Part shown: piece after piece, positions 1-6,739 of the stretch
How positions within the stretch are numbered: the stretch's first letter is position 1
Layout of the letters: each line of letters begins with the position of its first letter
NCBI GenBank assembly: GCA_034436375.1
Contig: DAOTVS010000072.1
Coordinates: forward strand, 1-12,219
Direction: 5' to 3'
Length of the DNA stretch: 12,219 nt
Source: DAOTVS01 sp034436375
Lineage (GTDB): Bacteria; Chloroflexota; Anaerolineae; SpSt-313
The notes under the pieces: model-generated
Told to the model about the DNA's origin: nothing
What the model saw: the letters and a program-made list of their open reading frames with translations, nothing else
Database searches by the model: none
Position numbers and translations under genes: made by a program

Positions 1-1008
1 ACCGGCTACGATACACAGAAACCCGAGGCCCTTCTGGAGCGCATCATTCGCGCCTCTTCCAATGAAGGCGACCTGGTCGCCGATTTCTTCTGCGGCTCGG
101 GCACGACGGGCGCGGTGGCAGAGCGGCTGGGGCGGCGCTGGATAATGTGCGACTTGGGGCGCTTTGCCATCCACACCACGCGCAAGCGGCTGATCGAGCT
201 GCAGCGCACGCTGCACGCGGCGCAGCAGCCCTACCGCTCCTTTGACGTGTACAACCTGGGCCGCTATGAGCGGCAGTGGTGGCAGAAGGAGCGCCTGCAG
301 GGGGCCGATACGGAGCACCGGCGGGTGGTGCTGGAATTCTACCGGGCCGAGCCGCTCGCCCAATCGCCCTCGCCGCTCTTGCACGGGCGCAAGGGGCAGG
401 CTTTTGTGCACGTGGACGCCATCGACGGCCTCTTTACCCGGCAGGAGCTGGCGGCGGTGGCGTGGGCGGCCCGGGCGGCGGGCGGCAAGGAGGTCAACTG
501 CCTGGCCTGGGAGTTTGAGATGGACCTGCGCCTGAAAGCCCTGGAGCTGGAGAGCGAGCTGGGCGTGCGCATCAAGCTTATCCCCATCCCGCGCGAGATC
601 ATGGAAAAGAACCGCAAGGACCCGCCGCCCTTTCTGGAGATGGCCACGCTGGAGGCGGCGCCGGTCTACCACCAGAACGAGCGGGGGGAGCGGGTGGTGG
701 ATATCAAGCTGACCCGCTTCCTGCCCTCGCTGGCCGAGGTGCCCGTCAAGGAGCTGGAGGCGCTCAAGGAGCGGGCGGTCGAGAGCGGGTTCGATTTCAT
801 CGACTTTTGGGCGGTGGATTTCGATTACGTGGAGGGCCAGCCCTTTAACCACCACTGGCAGGCCTACCGCACGCGCAAGCAGCGCAGCCTGCCCACGATC
901 TCCACGCAGGAATACCGCTATGAGCGTAAGGGCAAGCACACGGCCTGTGTGAAGGTGGTGGATGTGTTCGGGGCGGATACGAGCATCACTGTGGAAGTGA
1001 ATGTCTGA
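1..1008 (+). CDS. Site-specific DNA methyltransferase (Mod subunit), 3' part
   Basis: The reading frame is open from base 1, so the start lies outside the window; 335 residues are visible. The first residues read TGYDTQKPEALLERI, followed by the AdoMet-binding loop DFFCGSGTTG (visible residues 28-37) and an acidic residue at MCDLGR (D51). This order is typical of beta-class amino-methyltransferases in which the DPPY motif comes first, here off the window. It should transfer a methyl group from AdoMet to adenine-N6 or cytosine-N4 at the recognition site. The C-terminal 70 residues (NHHWQAYRTRKQRS to VKVVDVFGADTSITVEV) look like a small beta-sandwich often found at the end of such restriction-associated methylases. 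The gene lies 250 bases upstream of a Res gene on the same strand, so it is probably the modification half of that system. Methyltransferase identity is secure; the exact R-M subtype is inference. Confidence 0.92.
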   Translation, partial: TGYDTQKPEALLERIIRASSNEGDLVADFFCGSGTTGAVAERLGRRWIMCDLGRFAIHTTRKRLIELQRTLHAAQQPYRSFDVYNLGRYERQWWQKERLQGADTEHRRVVLEFYRAEPLAQSPSPLLHGRKGQAFVHVDAIDGLFTRQELAAVAWAARAAGGKEVNCLAWEFEMDLRLKALELESELGVRIKLIPIPREIMEKNRKDPPPFLEMATLEAAPVYHQNERGERVVDIKLTRFLPSLAEVPVKELEALKERAVESGFDFIDFWAVDFDYVEGQPFNHHWQAYRTRKQRSLPTISTQEYRYERKGKHTACVKVVDVFGADTSITVEVNV

Positions 1009-1011
1009 TAC

Positions 1012-1057
1012 GAAAGTGGGGAAAGAGGCGAAAAGGGGAAGAGGGGAATAGGGAAAG
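1012..1057. repeat. Purine-rich tract with about 9-base periodicity
   Basis: Directly after the Mod stop codon, a stretch of about 46 bases is almost wholly A and G, made of degenerate GGGGAAAGA-like units. Tracts of this kind can form triplex structures and commonly fill gaps in repeat-rich bacterial genomes. There is no reading frame or Shine-Dalgarno sequence in it. It is probably a degenerate simple repeat with no demonstrated role. Confidence 0.6.
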
Positions 1058-1093
1058 CGCAAGTCGGGAAAGACTTAGTCGACCGTCTCCTCT

Positions 1094-1163
1094 GCCAATT
1101 CGTGTTAATTCGTGGAATTCGTGGCAGAAAGGCGTCCTTGGCCACGAATTACCACGAATTGGC
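1094..1163. repeat. Inverted repeat built from AATTCGTGG units
   Basis: The arms 1094-1115 and 1142-1163 are reverse complements over 22 bases with one mismatch (GCCAATTCGTG against CACGAATTGGC at the ends). The 5' arm is an array of AATTCGTG units spaced 9 to 10 bases, and a third unit (1116-1125) can pair in another register with 1141-1150. It sits in the Mod-Res gap. The architecture, tandem short units at both ends in inverted orientation, matches that of the heptamer elements further downstream although the sequence differs. Confidence 0.85.
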
Positions 1164-1189
1164 ATGAATGGACAATGGCGGCATCTTCC

Positions 1190-1217
1190 TTGTTTGTGCC
1201 GCCCCAGGGGGTATGAT
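1190..1217 (+). promoter_or_regulatory. Possible sigma70-type promoter for the Res gene
   Basis: TTGTTT (1190-1195) and TATGAT (1212-1217) are separated by 16 bases, with an expected start near 1224, some 35 bases before the Res start codon. The -10 box matches the consensus at five of six positions, but the -35 box is weak. If real, Res could be transcribed independently of Mod. It could also be chance. Confidence 0.35.
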
Positions 1218-1258
1218 GTCTGGCATGAACCAGGACTCATCGATAAGGGTAGCGCGAG

Positions 1259-4200
1259 ATGGCGAATACGACGATCAACGTGCAGGCATTGGAGCCATTG
1301 TATGAGCCGTGGGAGGCGCCCAACCGGCACCGCGTGCGGGCGGAGAGGGACGATCAGCCGGCGCGGATTGTGAACGGGCGCCGGCCGAGCCCGATCATCA
1401 TTGCCCAAAACCTGCGCCATTTTGTGGCGGAGTGGCGCGATACCGATTACCCCGGCGCCTCGGAGACGAGCCGCGAGCTGCTCAACTATTGGTTCGGGCG
1501 CAGCCACACGCTAAGGGCGCGGGGGGGCGAGGCCATCCCCTTTCGCTACTACTATTGCCAGCGCGAGGCCATCGAGACTCTGATCTACCTGTTGGAGGTG
1601 CGCGCGGTGCGCACCCTCTCCGCGCTGACGGAGGCATTCGGCGGCCCGGATGCGGAGACGGCGGCCATCGGCGTGCACCCGGAGGATGACGCCTGGCCAC
1701 GCTATGCCTTTAAAGTGGCCACCGGCGCCGGTAAGACCAAGATCATGAGCCTGGCCATCGTCTGGAGCTACTTCCACGCCCTGCGCGAATCCGATTCGCC
1801 CCTGGCGCGCCATTTCGTGCTCATCGCCCCCAACCTGACCGTGTTCGAGCGGCTCAAGGAGGATTTTGGCAACGGCGCCATCTTTGACCGCGACCCCCTC
1901 ATCCCCTCCCATTGGCGGGGCGACTGGAACCTCTCGGTGGTGCTGCAGGATGAGGCTTCGGGCGCGGCGACGGGGGGCGTGCTCTACCTGACCAATATCC
2001 ACCGCCTCTACGAGGCCAGGCCCGGCCGCAAGCAAGAGGCGGAAATGTATGATTGGCTGGGGCCGGCCGTGTCGCGGGCGCGCGCGCTGGATACGGGCGC
2101 GGCGCTGCGCGAGCGCATCCTGTCGCACCCGCGGGTGCTGGTGCTGAACGACGAGGCGCACCACGTGTGGGACCCCGACTCGGCCTGGAATGAGGCCATC
2201 GCCGGGCTGCACCGCGCTCTGCAGGAGCGACGGGGGCAGGGCCTGGCGGCGCAGCTTGATTTCTCGGCCACGCCCAAGGATAACAAGGGCAATATCTTCC
2301 AGCACGTCGTCTGCGACACGCCCCTGGGCGAGGCGGTTGACGCCGGCATCGTCAAAACGCCCATCGTCGGCCGCGCCGGCAAGATGGTGGAGAGCCCCAG
2401 CGATGACGCCGCCTATCGCTATCAGGAGCACCTGCTCTTGGGCTACAGCCGCTGGCTGGATTCGAAGCAGGAATGGGAGCGGAGCGGCAAAAAGGCGCTG
2501 CTCTTTGTCATGTGTGAGGATACGGCCGCGGCTGACCAGATCACTCGCCGCCTGAACAGCGACCCCCTCTTCAGCGAGCTGAACGGCTATACCCTGAACC
2601 TGCACACCAACCTCAAGGGCAAGGTCAGGAAACGGGGCAAGGGCGAGGCAGCCTATTACGAGTTTGCCGAGAGCGAAGCCGATATCAGCGACGAAGACCT
2701 GCGCCAGTTGCGCCAGCTCTCGCGCGAATTAGACGACAATACCAGCCCCTACCGCTGCATCGTCTCGGTGCTGATGCTGCGCGAGGGGTGGGATGTGCGT
2801 AACGTGACCACCATCGTTCCCCTGCGCCCCTACAGCGCCAAGGCCAACATCCTGCCCGAGCAGACGCTGGGCCGCGGCCTGCGGCGCATGACCGCTCCCG
2901 GCTCGGCAGGCGCCGCCGAGATCGTGGCCGTCGTGGAGCACCCGGCTTTTGTCAGCCTGTACCGGGAGGAGCTGAGCCAGCAGGGCCTGCCCCTGGAAGT
3001 GGTCGACGTCGACAAGGTGCCGCGCTCCACGGTGAGCATCTACCCCGACGCCGAGCACAAGGACCTGGCGGCGCTGGAGATCCTGATCCCCCAGTTGAGC
3101 CAGGCGCACCATGTGCGGCCGGAGCTGGCCGGCCTGACGCTCGCGGAGGTCAAGCAGGCCTTTGCCAAATACAAGCCGCTCCCCCTGGGCGCCCAGCGCG
3201 ACGCCGAGGTGGAGTATACCGGGCGGCACCTGTTCACCAATGAGATCGTCGAGCAGATGAAGATCAAGCTGCCGCTCCTGCAGTCGGGGTTCGGGGCCAT
3301 TGCCTTTTACCGTGAGGAGCTGGAGCGCATCTGCCAGCTGCGCGGCACCCACGCCAGGCTGGCGCCTCTGATCGAGTCCTTTCTGACGGAGATCCTCTTT
3401 GGCGAGAAGGTCAGCCTGACGGACCAGCGCCTGATCACCCGCCTGGCCGATGCCGACGTGCGCGAGCACATCCGGGCGGTTTTTGTGCCGCTGATCCGCA
3501 GCAAGACGATCTGCCAAGAGGAACGGGTGCAGGCCGAGGCGCCCAAAGCGGTCACGGCCTGGCGGCCTTTCCAGGTGACCCACTCGGAGCACCACCCGGC
3601 TATCGTGGCCGAGCGCACGCCCTTTAACCTGGTGCCCTGCAACCGGCAATTGGAGGTTGCCTTTGCCAACCTGGCCGATCGTGCCGGGGATGTGGCGGCC
3701 TTTTGCAAGAATGCCGGGCCGCAGTGCTTGCGCATCGACTATTTGGCCGGGGGCGGCAGGCTTTCCTTCTACACGCCCGATTTCCTGGTGCGCAGCACGG
3801 CGGGGCGCTATTATCTGGTCGAGACCAAGGGCCGCGAGGACCTGGACGTGCCAGCCAAAGCGCGGGCAGCCATGGCCTGGTGCCAGGCGGCCTCGGAGCA
3901 GGGCACGCCCTGGGAATACGTCTATCTGCCGGAGAGAGTCTTTCTGAGCTATGGCGGCAATACGATGCAGGGGCTGGCCCAGGCCTGCGCCCCGGCCCTG
4001 GCCGAGCTGCTGCATGAGGCCGCCAGCCAGCAACTCGCGCTGCCCTTTTACGAGATCACGGCCGAGCAGAAGGTGGAGCGGGTCGAGGAGTTTATCGCCG
4101 CGGCTACCGTGGCGCAATTGCCCTCGCGCTACCGCCGCAGCATCGAGGAGGCTACTGCGCTGTTCAAGTTCTTGGAGGGCAAGGGGGCGTCGCTGGCGCC

Positions 4201-4675
4201 CGCTTTCACGCCCCTGCTGGGTCCGCTCGATGAGGCTGCCAAGGGCATGATCGCGGGGCTCTTGGCGCCCGCTGTGCCGCCGGAGCCCGCCAAGCAGCAG
4301 GCCTTCTTCGCCCCCTCCTACGCCGGCCTGAGCGAGCGGGACCGGCTGTGGTACTTGCAGGCGGCCGCCAACCTCAAAAAGCTGCTGGTCTACAACAGCG
4401 GCGTCATGCCATTGGGGCTCTTGGCCTTTTGCCTGGAGCATGCACGCGAGGCGGCCGATAGCCCACAGGGCGTCTTTGCGGCCATCCGCCAGCGCTTTGC
4501 CCCCTGGAAGGGCAGCCAGCTGGCCGCCAGGCTGGATCACATCAAAGAGTTTCGCAATACCTACATTGCCCATCAGGAGCACGAACTGACCGATGTGGAG
4601 CTGGCGCGCACGGAGCTGCGCAACTGGATCAGTGGGCTGGCGGCCATCTATCGGGCGCACCACACAACAGCCTAA
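1259..4675 (+). CDS. Type III-like restriction endonuclease (Res subunit) with C-terminal HEPN-like motif
   Basis: This 1138-residue protein is an ATP-dependent translocating nuclease partnered with the upstream Mod. Visible superfamily 2 motifs in order: Walker A TGAGKT (residues 155-160), DEAH (298-301, LNDEAHHVW), SATP (336-339), LREGWDV (507-513) and the arginine-finger motif EQTLGRGLRRM (534-544). A PD-(D/E)xK nuclease site follows: PD at 840-841 and ETK at 855-857. The N-terminal region (GRRPSPIIIAQNLRHF, GASETSRELLNYWF) resembles the BPTD_3080-type restriction endonuclease family, recalled and not searched. A further 280 residues follow the nuclease and end in FRNTYIAHQEHELTD, whose R1099-N-x4-H1105 fits the Rx4-6H motif of HEPN ribonucleases. 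The start was taken at the first ATG in frame with the conserved N-terminus; the only upstream Shine-Dalgarno is a weak AAGGGT. The gene looks intact. Confidence 0.93.
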   Translation: MANTTINVQALEPLYEPWEAPNRHRVRAERDDQPARIVNGRRPSPIIIAQNLRHFVAEWRDTDYPGASETSRELLNYWFGRSHTLRARGGEAIPFRYYYCQREAIETLIYLLEVRAVRTLSALTEAFGGPDAETAAIGVHPEDDAWPRYAFKVATGAGKTKIMSLAIVWSYFHALRESDSPLARHFVLIAPNLTVFERLKEDFGNGAIFDRDPLIPSHWRGDWNLSVVLQDEASGAATGGVLYLTNIHRLYEARPGRKQEAEMYDWLGPAVSRARALDTGAALRERILSHPRVLVLNDEAHHVWDPDSAWNEAIAGLHRALQERRGQGLAAQLDFSATPKDNKGNIFQHVVCDTPLGEAVDAGIVKTPIVGRAGKMVESPSDDAAYRYQEHLLLGYSRWLDSKQEWERSGKKALLFVMCEDTAAADQITRRLNSDPLFSELNGYTLNLHTNLKGKVRKRGKGEAAYYEFAESEADISDEDLRQLRQLSRELDDNTSPYRCIVSVLMLREGWDVRNVTTIVPLRPYSAKANILPEQTLGRGLRRMTAPGSAGAAEIVAVVEHPAFVSLYREELSQQGLPLEVVDVDKVPRSTVSIYPDAEHKDLAALEILIPQLSQAHHVRPELAGLTLAEVKQAFAKYKPLPLGAQRDAEVEYTGRHLFTNEIVEQMKIKLPLLQSGFGAIAFYREELERICQLRGTHARLAPLIESFLTEILFGEKVSLTDQRLITRLADADVREHIRAVFVPLIRSKTICQEERVQAEAPKAVTAWRPFQVTHSEHHPAIVAERTPFNLVPCNRQLEVAFANLADRAGDVAAFCKNAGPQCLRIDYLAGGGRLSFYTPDFLVRSTAGRYYLVETKGREDLDVPAKARAAMAWCQAASEQGTPWEYVYLPERVFLSYGGNTMQGLAQACAPALAELLHEAASQQLALPFYEITAEQKVERVEEFIAAATVAQLPSRYRRSIEEATALFKFLEGKGASLAPAFTPLLGPLDEAAKGMIAGLLAPAVPPEPAKQQAFFAPSYAGLSERDRLWYLQAAANLKKLLVYNSGVMPLGLLAFCLEHAREAADSPQGVFAAIRQRFAPWKGSQLAARLDHIKEFRNTYIAHQEHELTDVELARTELRNWISGLAAIYRAHHTTA

Positions 4676-4763
4676 ATGCTTCCAAATTGATCGTGCGTGA
4701 TCCCCTCTGGCAGGAGCCGGGTCACCCGGTGCGCGCCTGACTGCGCCCGGGCGGGCGCCCCGG

Positions 4764-4887
4764 CGATTAGAAATCACCCCTGGAGGGCGCTGCGGCACCG
4801 GTCGTCCATCTCCATGGACGAAGCCCGGAACCTGTCGGCGGAGGCCGACAACCGGCCCGCAGGCCCTGAGAGTCCGATTTCTAATCG
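4764..4887. repeat. Branched palindrome with CGATTAGAAATC arms
   Basis: The outer arms CGATTAGAAATC (4764-4775) and GATTTCTAATCG (4876-4887) pair perfectly over 12 bases. Inside them GGGCGCTGCGG (4785-4795) pairs with CCGCAGGCCC (4857-4866). Two perfect 7-bp hairpins form the head: CGTCCAT-CTCC-ATGGACG (4803-4820) and TGTCGGC-GGAG-GCCGACA (4833-4850). The fold is a T- or cloverleaf-shaped junction. It lies 90 bases after the Res stop codon with no ORF of its own. It could be a non-autonomous mobile palindrome, a structured RNA, or a transcription boundary; a weak T-rich stretch follows. The bases at 4676-4763 are GC-rich and contain only a minor CCGGG-TCA-CCCGG hairpin. Confidence 0.8.
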
Positions 4888-4929
4888 GCTGGCATTTTAT
4901 CCCATCCGTAAATCTTTGTTCATCTTCTC

Positions 4930-4958
4930 TTGACACGCTAGAACATTTGTGCTATTCT
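4930..4958 (+). promoter_or_regulatory. Strong sigma70-type promoter with extended -10
   Basis: A perfect -35 box TTGACA (4930-4935) and TATTCT (4953-4958) are separated by the ideal 17 bases. TG at 4950-4951 sits one base ahead of the -10 box, giving an extended -10 (TGCTATTCT). The surrounding DNA is locally AT-rich in an otherwise GC-rich window. The expected start is near 4965, directly ahead of a structured stretch that ends in an intrinsic terminator. Confidence 0.75.
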
Positions 4959-4964
4959 ATGCCC

Positions 4965-5101
4965 GTAACACCCTCCGCTGAAGGAGGGCAAGGGCACAGG
5001 GGCGCCGCACCCGGTTGGGGCCGGGGGCGGAGGGGCCTCAGGTGTGCGGCCGACTGGGCCGGCACCGGCAAGCTAGACGCCGGCGCTGGCCCTTTTTGTT
5101 T
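4965..5101 (+). ncRNA. Predicted structured RNA or attenuator leader between promoter and terminator
   Basis: A transcript from the promoter at 4930-4958 to the terminator at 5056-5101 would be about 135 nt and carries no plausible protein. It has two mutually exclusive folds. CCCTCC (4971-4976) can pair locally with GGAGGG (4983-4988), or CCCTCCGC (4971-4978) can pair over 8 bases with GCGGAGGG (5027-5034). A further stem brings together GGCGCCGCAC and GTGTGCGGCC. Alternative pairing ahead of a terminator is what riboswitches, attenuators and phage antiterminator RNAs show; equally it may be a free small RNA. I could not match it to a riboswitch consensus I know. The next gene on this strand is the portal gene at 5448. 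Confidence 0.55.
5056..5101 (+). terminator. Intrinsic terminator
   Basis: A 14-base arm (5056-5069, GGGCCGGCACCGGC) pairs with 5079-5092 (GCCGGCGCTGGCCC) with one mismatch and one G-U pair around a 9-base loop. It is followed at once by TTTTTGTTT (5093-5101). The stem is long and GC-rich and the U tract is well formed. This is the clearest terminator in the window, and it lies about 90 bases after the predicted transcription start. Confidence 0.85.
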
Positions 5102-5265
5102 CCCGCCAGAGCAGACGCCAGGCCTCAAAGGCTTGAGTCTCGGTGTAACGTTGGACGCAAGCGGGCGTATGCCCGTGGTGCGCGCCGGCGCCTGGCCCCA
5201 ACCGGGCGCCGGGTCGGGCGGGCCGGGCCGGGGAGCACGGCGGCTTCTCGGCCTGGCTCACGAAG
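5102..5265. other. GC-rich gene-free stretch with hairpins
   Basis: There is no supported gene here. GGCGCCTGG (5187-5195) pairs with CCGGGCGCC (5202-5210) around CCCCAA, and CGGGC-GTAT-GCCCG forms a small hairpin near 5162-5175. GCCAGGC (5117-5123) can instead pair with GCCTGGC (5190-5196), which would compete with the first hairpin. The stretch may be a continuation of the leader region ahead of the portal gene; nothing indicates coding. Confidence 0.5.
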
Positions 5266-5430
5266 ATAATAAGTAATAAGTAATAAGTAATACGTAATAG
5301 GTAATAGGTAATAGGTAAAGCTATCCTGGGATGAGGCCTGTTGCCTGGCTTGCGCTGCTCTCATGCGGGCCGTTGGAGAGCAGCATCTCAGACAATATGA
5401 CAAGTTTACTTATTACGCATTACTTATTAC
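5266..5430. repeat. Heptamer-bounded palindrome, copy A (upstream of portal)
   Basis: The 5' arm (5266-5319) is a run of about eight heptamers: TAATAAG three times, TAATACG, TAATAGG three times, then TAAAGCT. The 3' arm (5405-5430) carries the inverse units ACTTATT, ACGCATT and ACTTATT and ends in AC directly before the Shine-Dalgarno AGAGGGAGG of the portal gene. The core contains a perfect 9-bp hairpin, GCTGCTCTC (5354-5362) with GAGAGCAGC (5376-5384). Because 7 is not a multiple of 3, the heptamers place TAA stops in all three frames. This is the longest heptamer array of the five copies and the only one without a gene ending in it. Confidence 0.85.
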
Positions 5431-5447
5431 AGAGGGAGGCAAAACCG

Positions 5448-6587
5448 ATGGGCCTGCGCGAGCAACTGGCCGAGCGTTTCTTCAGTGACATCATCCGCAC
5501 GCGGGTGGAGCAGGCGGTCAAGGTGGTGGATGACCGCTGGTGGCAGGAGCTGGGGCGCGCCTCGGCGCCGCAGGACCGCCCCTGGGCCGATGCGCGGAGC
5601 GAGATGGAGCAAGCGCTGGAGGCGTGGCGCGTGAATCCGCTGGCCTTCCGCATCGTGGCGCTGACGACCGATTTCGTGGTGGGTGCAGGGCTGCGCGTGC
5701 GCGCGAGCGAGCCGTGGGCGCAGGAGATCGTGGACCGCTTCTGGGGTCACCGGCAGAACGGCATCGCCCGCCGCCTGTACCGCTGGTGCGACGAGCTGAC
5801 GCGCACGGGCGAGCTGTACCTGGTGCTCTCGACCAACCCCGCCGACGGCATGTCGTACGTGCGCGAGGTGCCGGCGGTGCGCATCGACCGCATCGAGACG
5901 GCCGCTGATGACCTGGAGCGCGAGCAGCGCTACCATGAGCTGACGGGCGAATTGGAGGGCCGCTGGTGGCCCGGCCCGGGTGCGGCCGATGCGCTCACCG
6001 TGCCGCAGCTGATGCTGCACTATTGCGTCAACCGGCCGGTAGGCAGCCTGCGCGGGCAGGGCGACCTGGCGCCGATCCTGCCCTGGCTCAAGCGCTACAA
6101 AGAGTGGCTGGAGGACCGGGTGCGCATCAACCGCTTTAAGAGCGCCTTTCTGTGGCAGGTGACGGTCAAGAATGCCGGGCCGGGCGTGCTGGAGCGCAAG
6201 CGGGCGCAGTACCTCCGCCCGCCGAGCCCGGGGAGCATCATCGTTACCGACGAGTTTGAGGAGTGGAAGGCCGTGCAGCCGGGGATCGCGGCCGACGATG
6301 TGTTCCACGATGGGCGGGCCATGCGCCTGATGGTCGCCGCGGGGGCGGGCATCCCGCTGCACTTTTTGGCAGAGGGGGAATCGGCTACGCGGGCCACGGC
6401 GCGGGAGATGAATGGCCCCACCTACCGCCACTATGCCCATCGCCGGCAGCAGTTTGCCGATTGCCTGCTCGACCTCTGTACCTGGGTCGTGCGCCGTGCG
6501 CAGGCAAAGGGGCAGGGCCCGGCCGACCTGGGGGCGGAGCTGGGGCTCGAGTGCGAAATGGAGGCGGGAGATACGGAGGGGGCGTAA
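5448..6587 (+). CDS. Phage portal protein
   Basis: This 379-residue protein would form the dodecameric portal ring at one vertex of the capsid, through which DNA enters. Recognisable portal features are NPLAFRIVALTTDFVVGAGLRVRA near the N-terminus, RIDRIE, and the C-terminal stretch RLMVAAGAGIPLHFLAEGESATRATA followed by a basic, tyrosine-containing helix (GPTYRHYAHRRQQFADCLL). The length is in the range for compact portals. The ATG at 5448 is chosen because AGAGGGAGG lies 8 bases upstream and the protein starts with a typical amphipathic helix (MGLREQLAERF); earlier in-frame ATGs fall in repeat DNA. Its stop TAA is the first heptamer of repeat copy B. It is followed by the protease/capsid gene, the usual head-module order, but no terminase precedes it. 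Confidence 0.88.
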   Translation: MGLREQLAERFFSDIIRTRVEQAVKVVDDRWWQELGRASAPQDRPWADARSEMEQALEAWRVNPLAFRIVALTTDFVVGAGLRVRASEPWAQEIVDRFWGHRQNGIARRLYRWCDELTRTGELYLVLSTNPADGMSYVREVPAVRIDRIETAADDLEREQRYHELTGELEGRWWPGPGAADALTVPQLMLHYCVNRPVGSLRGQGDLAPILPWLKRYKEWLEDRVRINRFKSAFLWQVTVKNAGPGVLERKRAQYLRPPSPGSIIVTDEFEEWKAVQPGIAADDVFHDGRAMRLMVAAGAGIPLHFLAEGESATRATAREMNGPTYRHYAHRRQQFADCLLDLCTWVVRRAQAKGQGPADLGAELGLECEMEAGDTEGA

Positions 6588-6704
6588 TAAGTAGAGTCCA
6601 TTGGCGCGGCGGGCCCTACTCCAGGTCGCGCTCAGGCCAGATGATCCTTGAAGCAGCAGGCGCCCCGCAATGACGATTTTACTTATCACGCATTACTCAT
6701 TACG
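6585..6704. repeat. Heptamer-bounded palindrome, copy B (portal to protease/capsid)
   Basis: The element begins with the portal stop codon (TAATAAGTAGAGTCC from 6585). Its 3' arm runs through TTTTACTTATCACGCATTAC and ends near 6704. The arms pair beyond the heptamers: CATTGGCGCGGCG near 6599-6611 with CGCCCCGCAATG near 6661-6672, with small bulges. The core sequence differs from copies C to E although the heptamer ends are the same. The Shine-Dalgarno of the next gene lies 23 bases after the 3' arm, unlike copies A, D and E where it abuts. Confidence 0.75.
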
Positions 6705-6739
6705 GACAAACCTCGTGTCATGTGCGAAAGGAGGGAATC

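Noticed and set aside
2729..4936. Very long minus-strand open frame (735 codons) opposite the Res gene
   Set aside because: It is the antisense shadow of a GC-rich gene. Its composition is Gln/Arg/Gly-rich without recognisable motifs, and the + strand carries the full set of helicase and nuclease motifs.
4697..5276. Open frames between Res and portal (78 and 109 codons)
   Set aside because: They overlap the branched palindrome, the promoter and the terminator, lack Shine-Dalgarno sequences, and have a composition driven by GC-rich repeats.
5266..5319. Heptamer array as a CRISPR array or iteron origin
   Set aside because: Units are 7 bases without spacers, and the same units recur inverted at the other end of the element and in four other gaps. 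No Cas or Rep gene is present.
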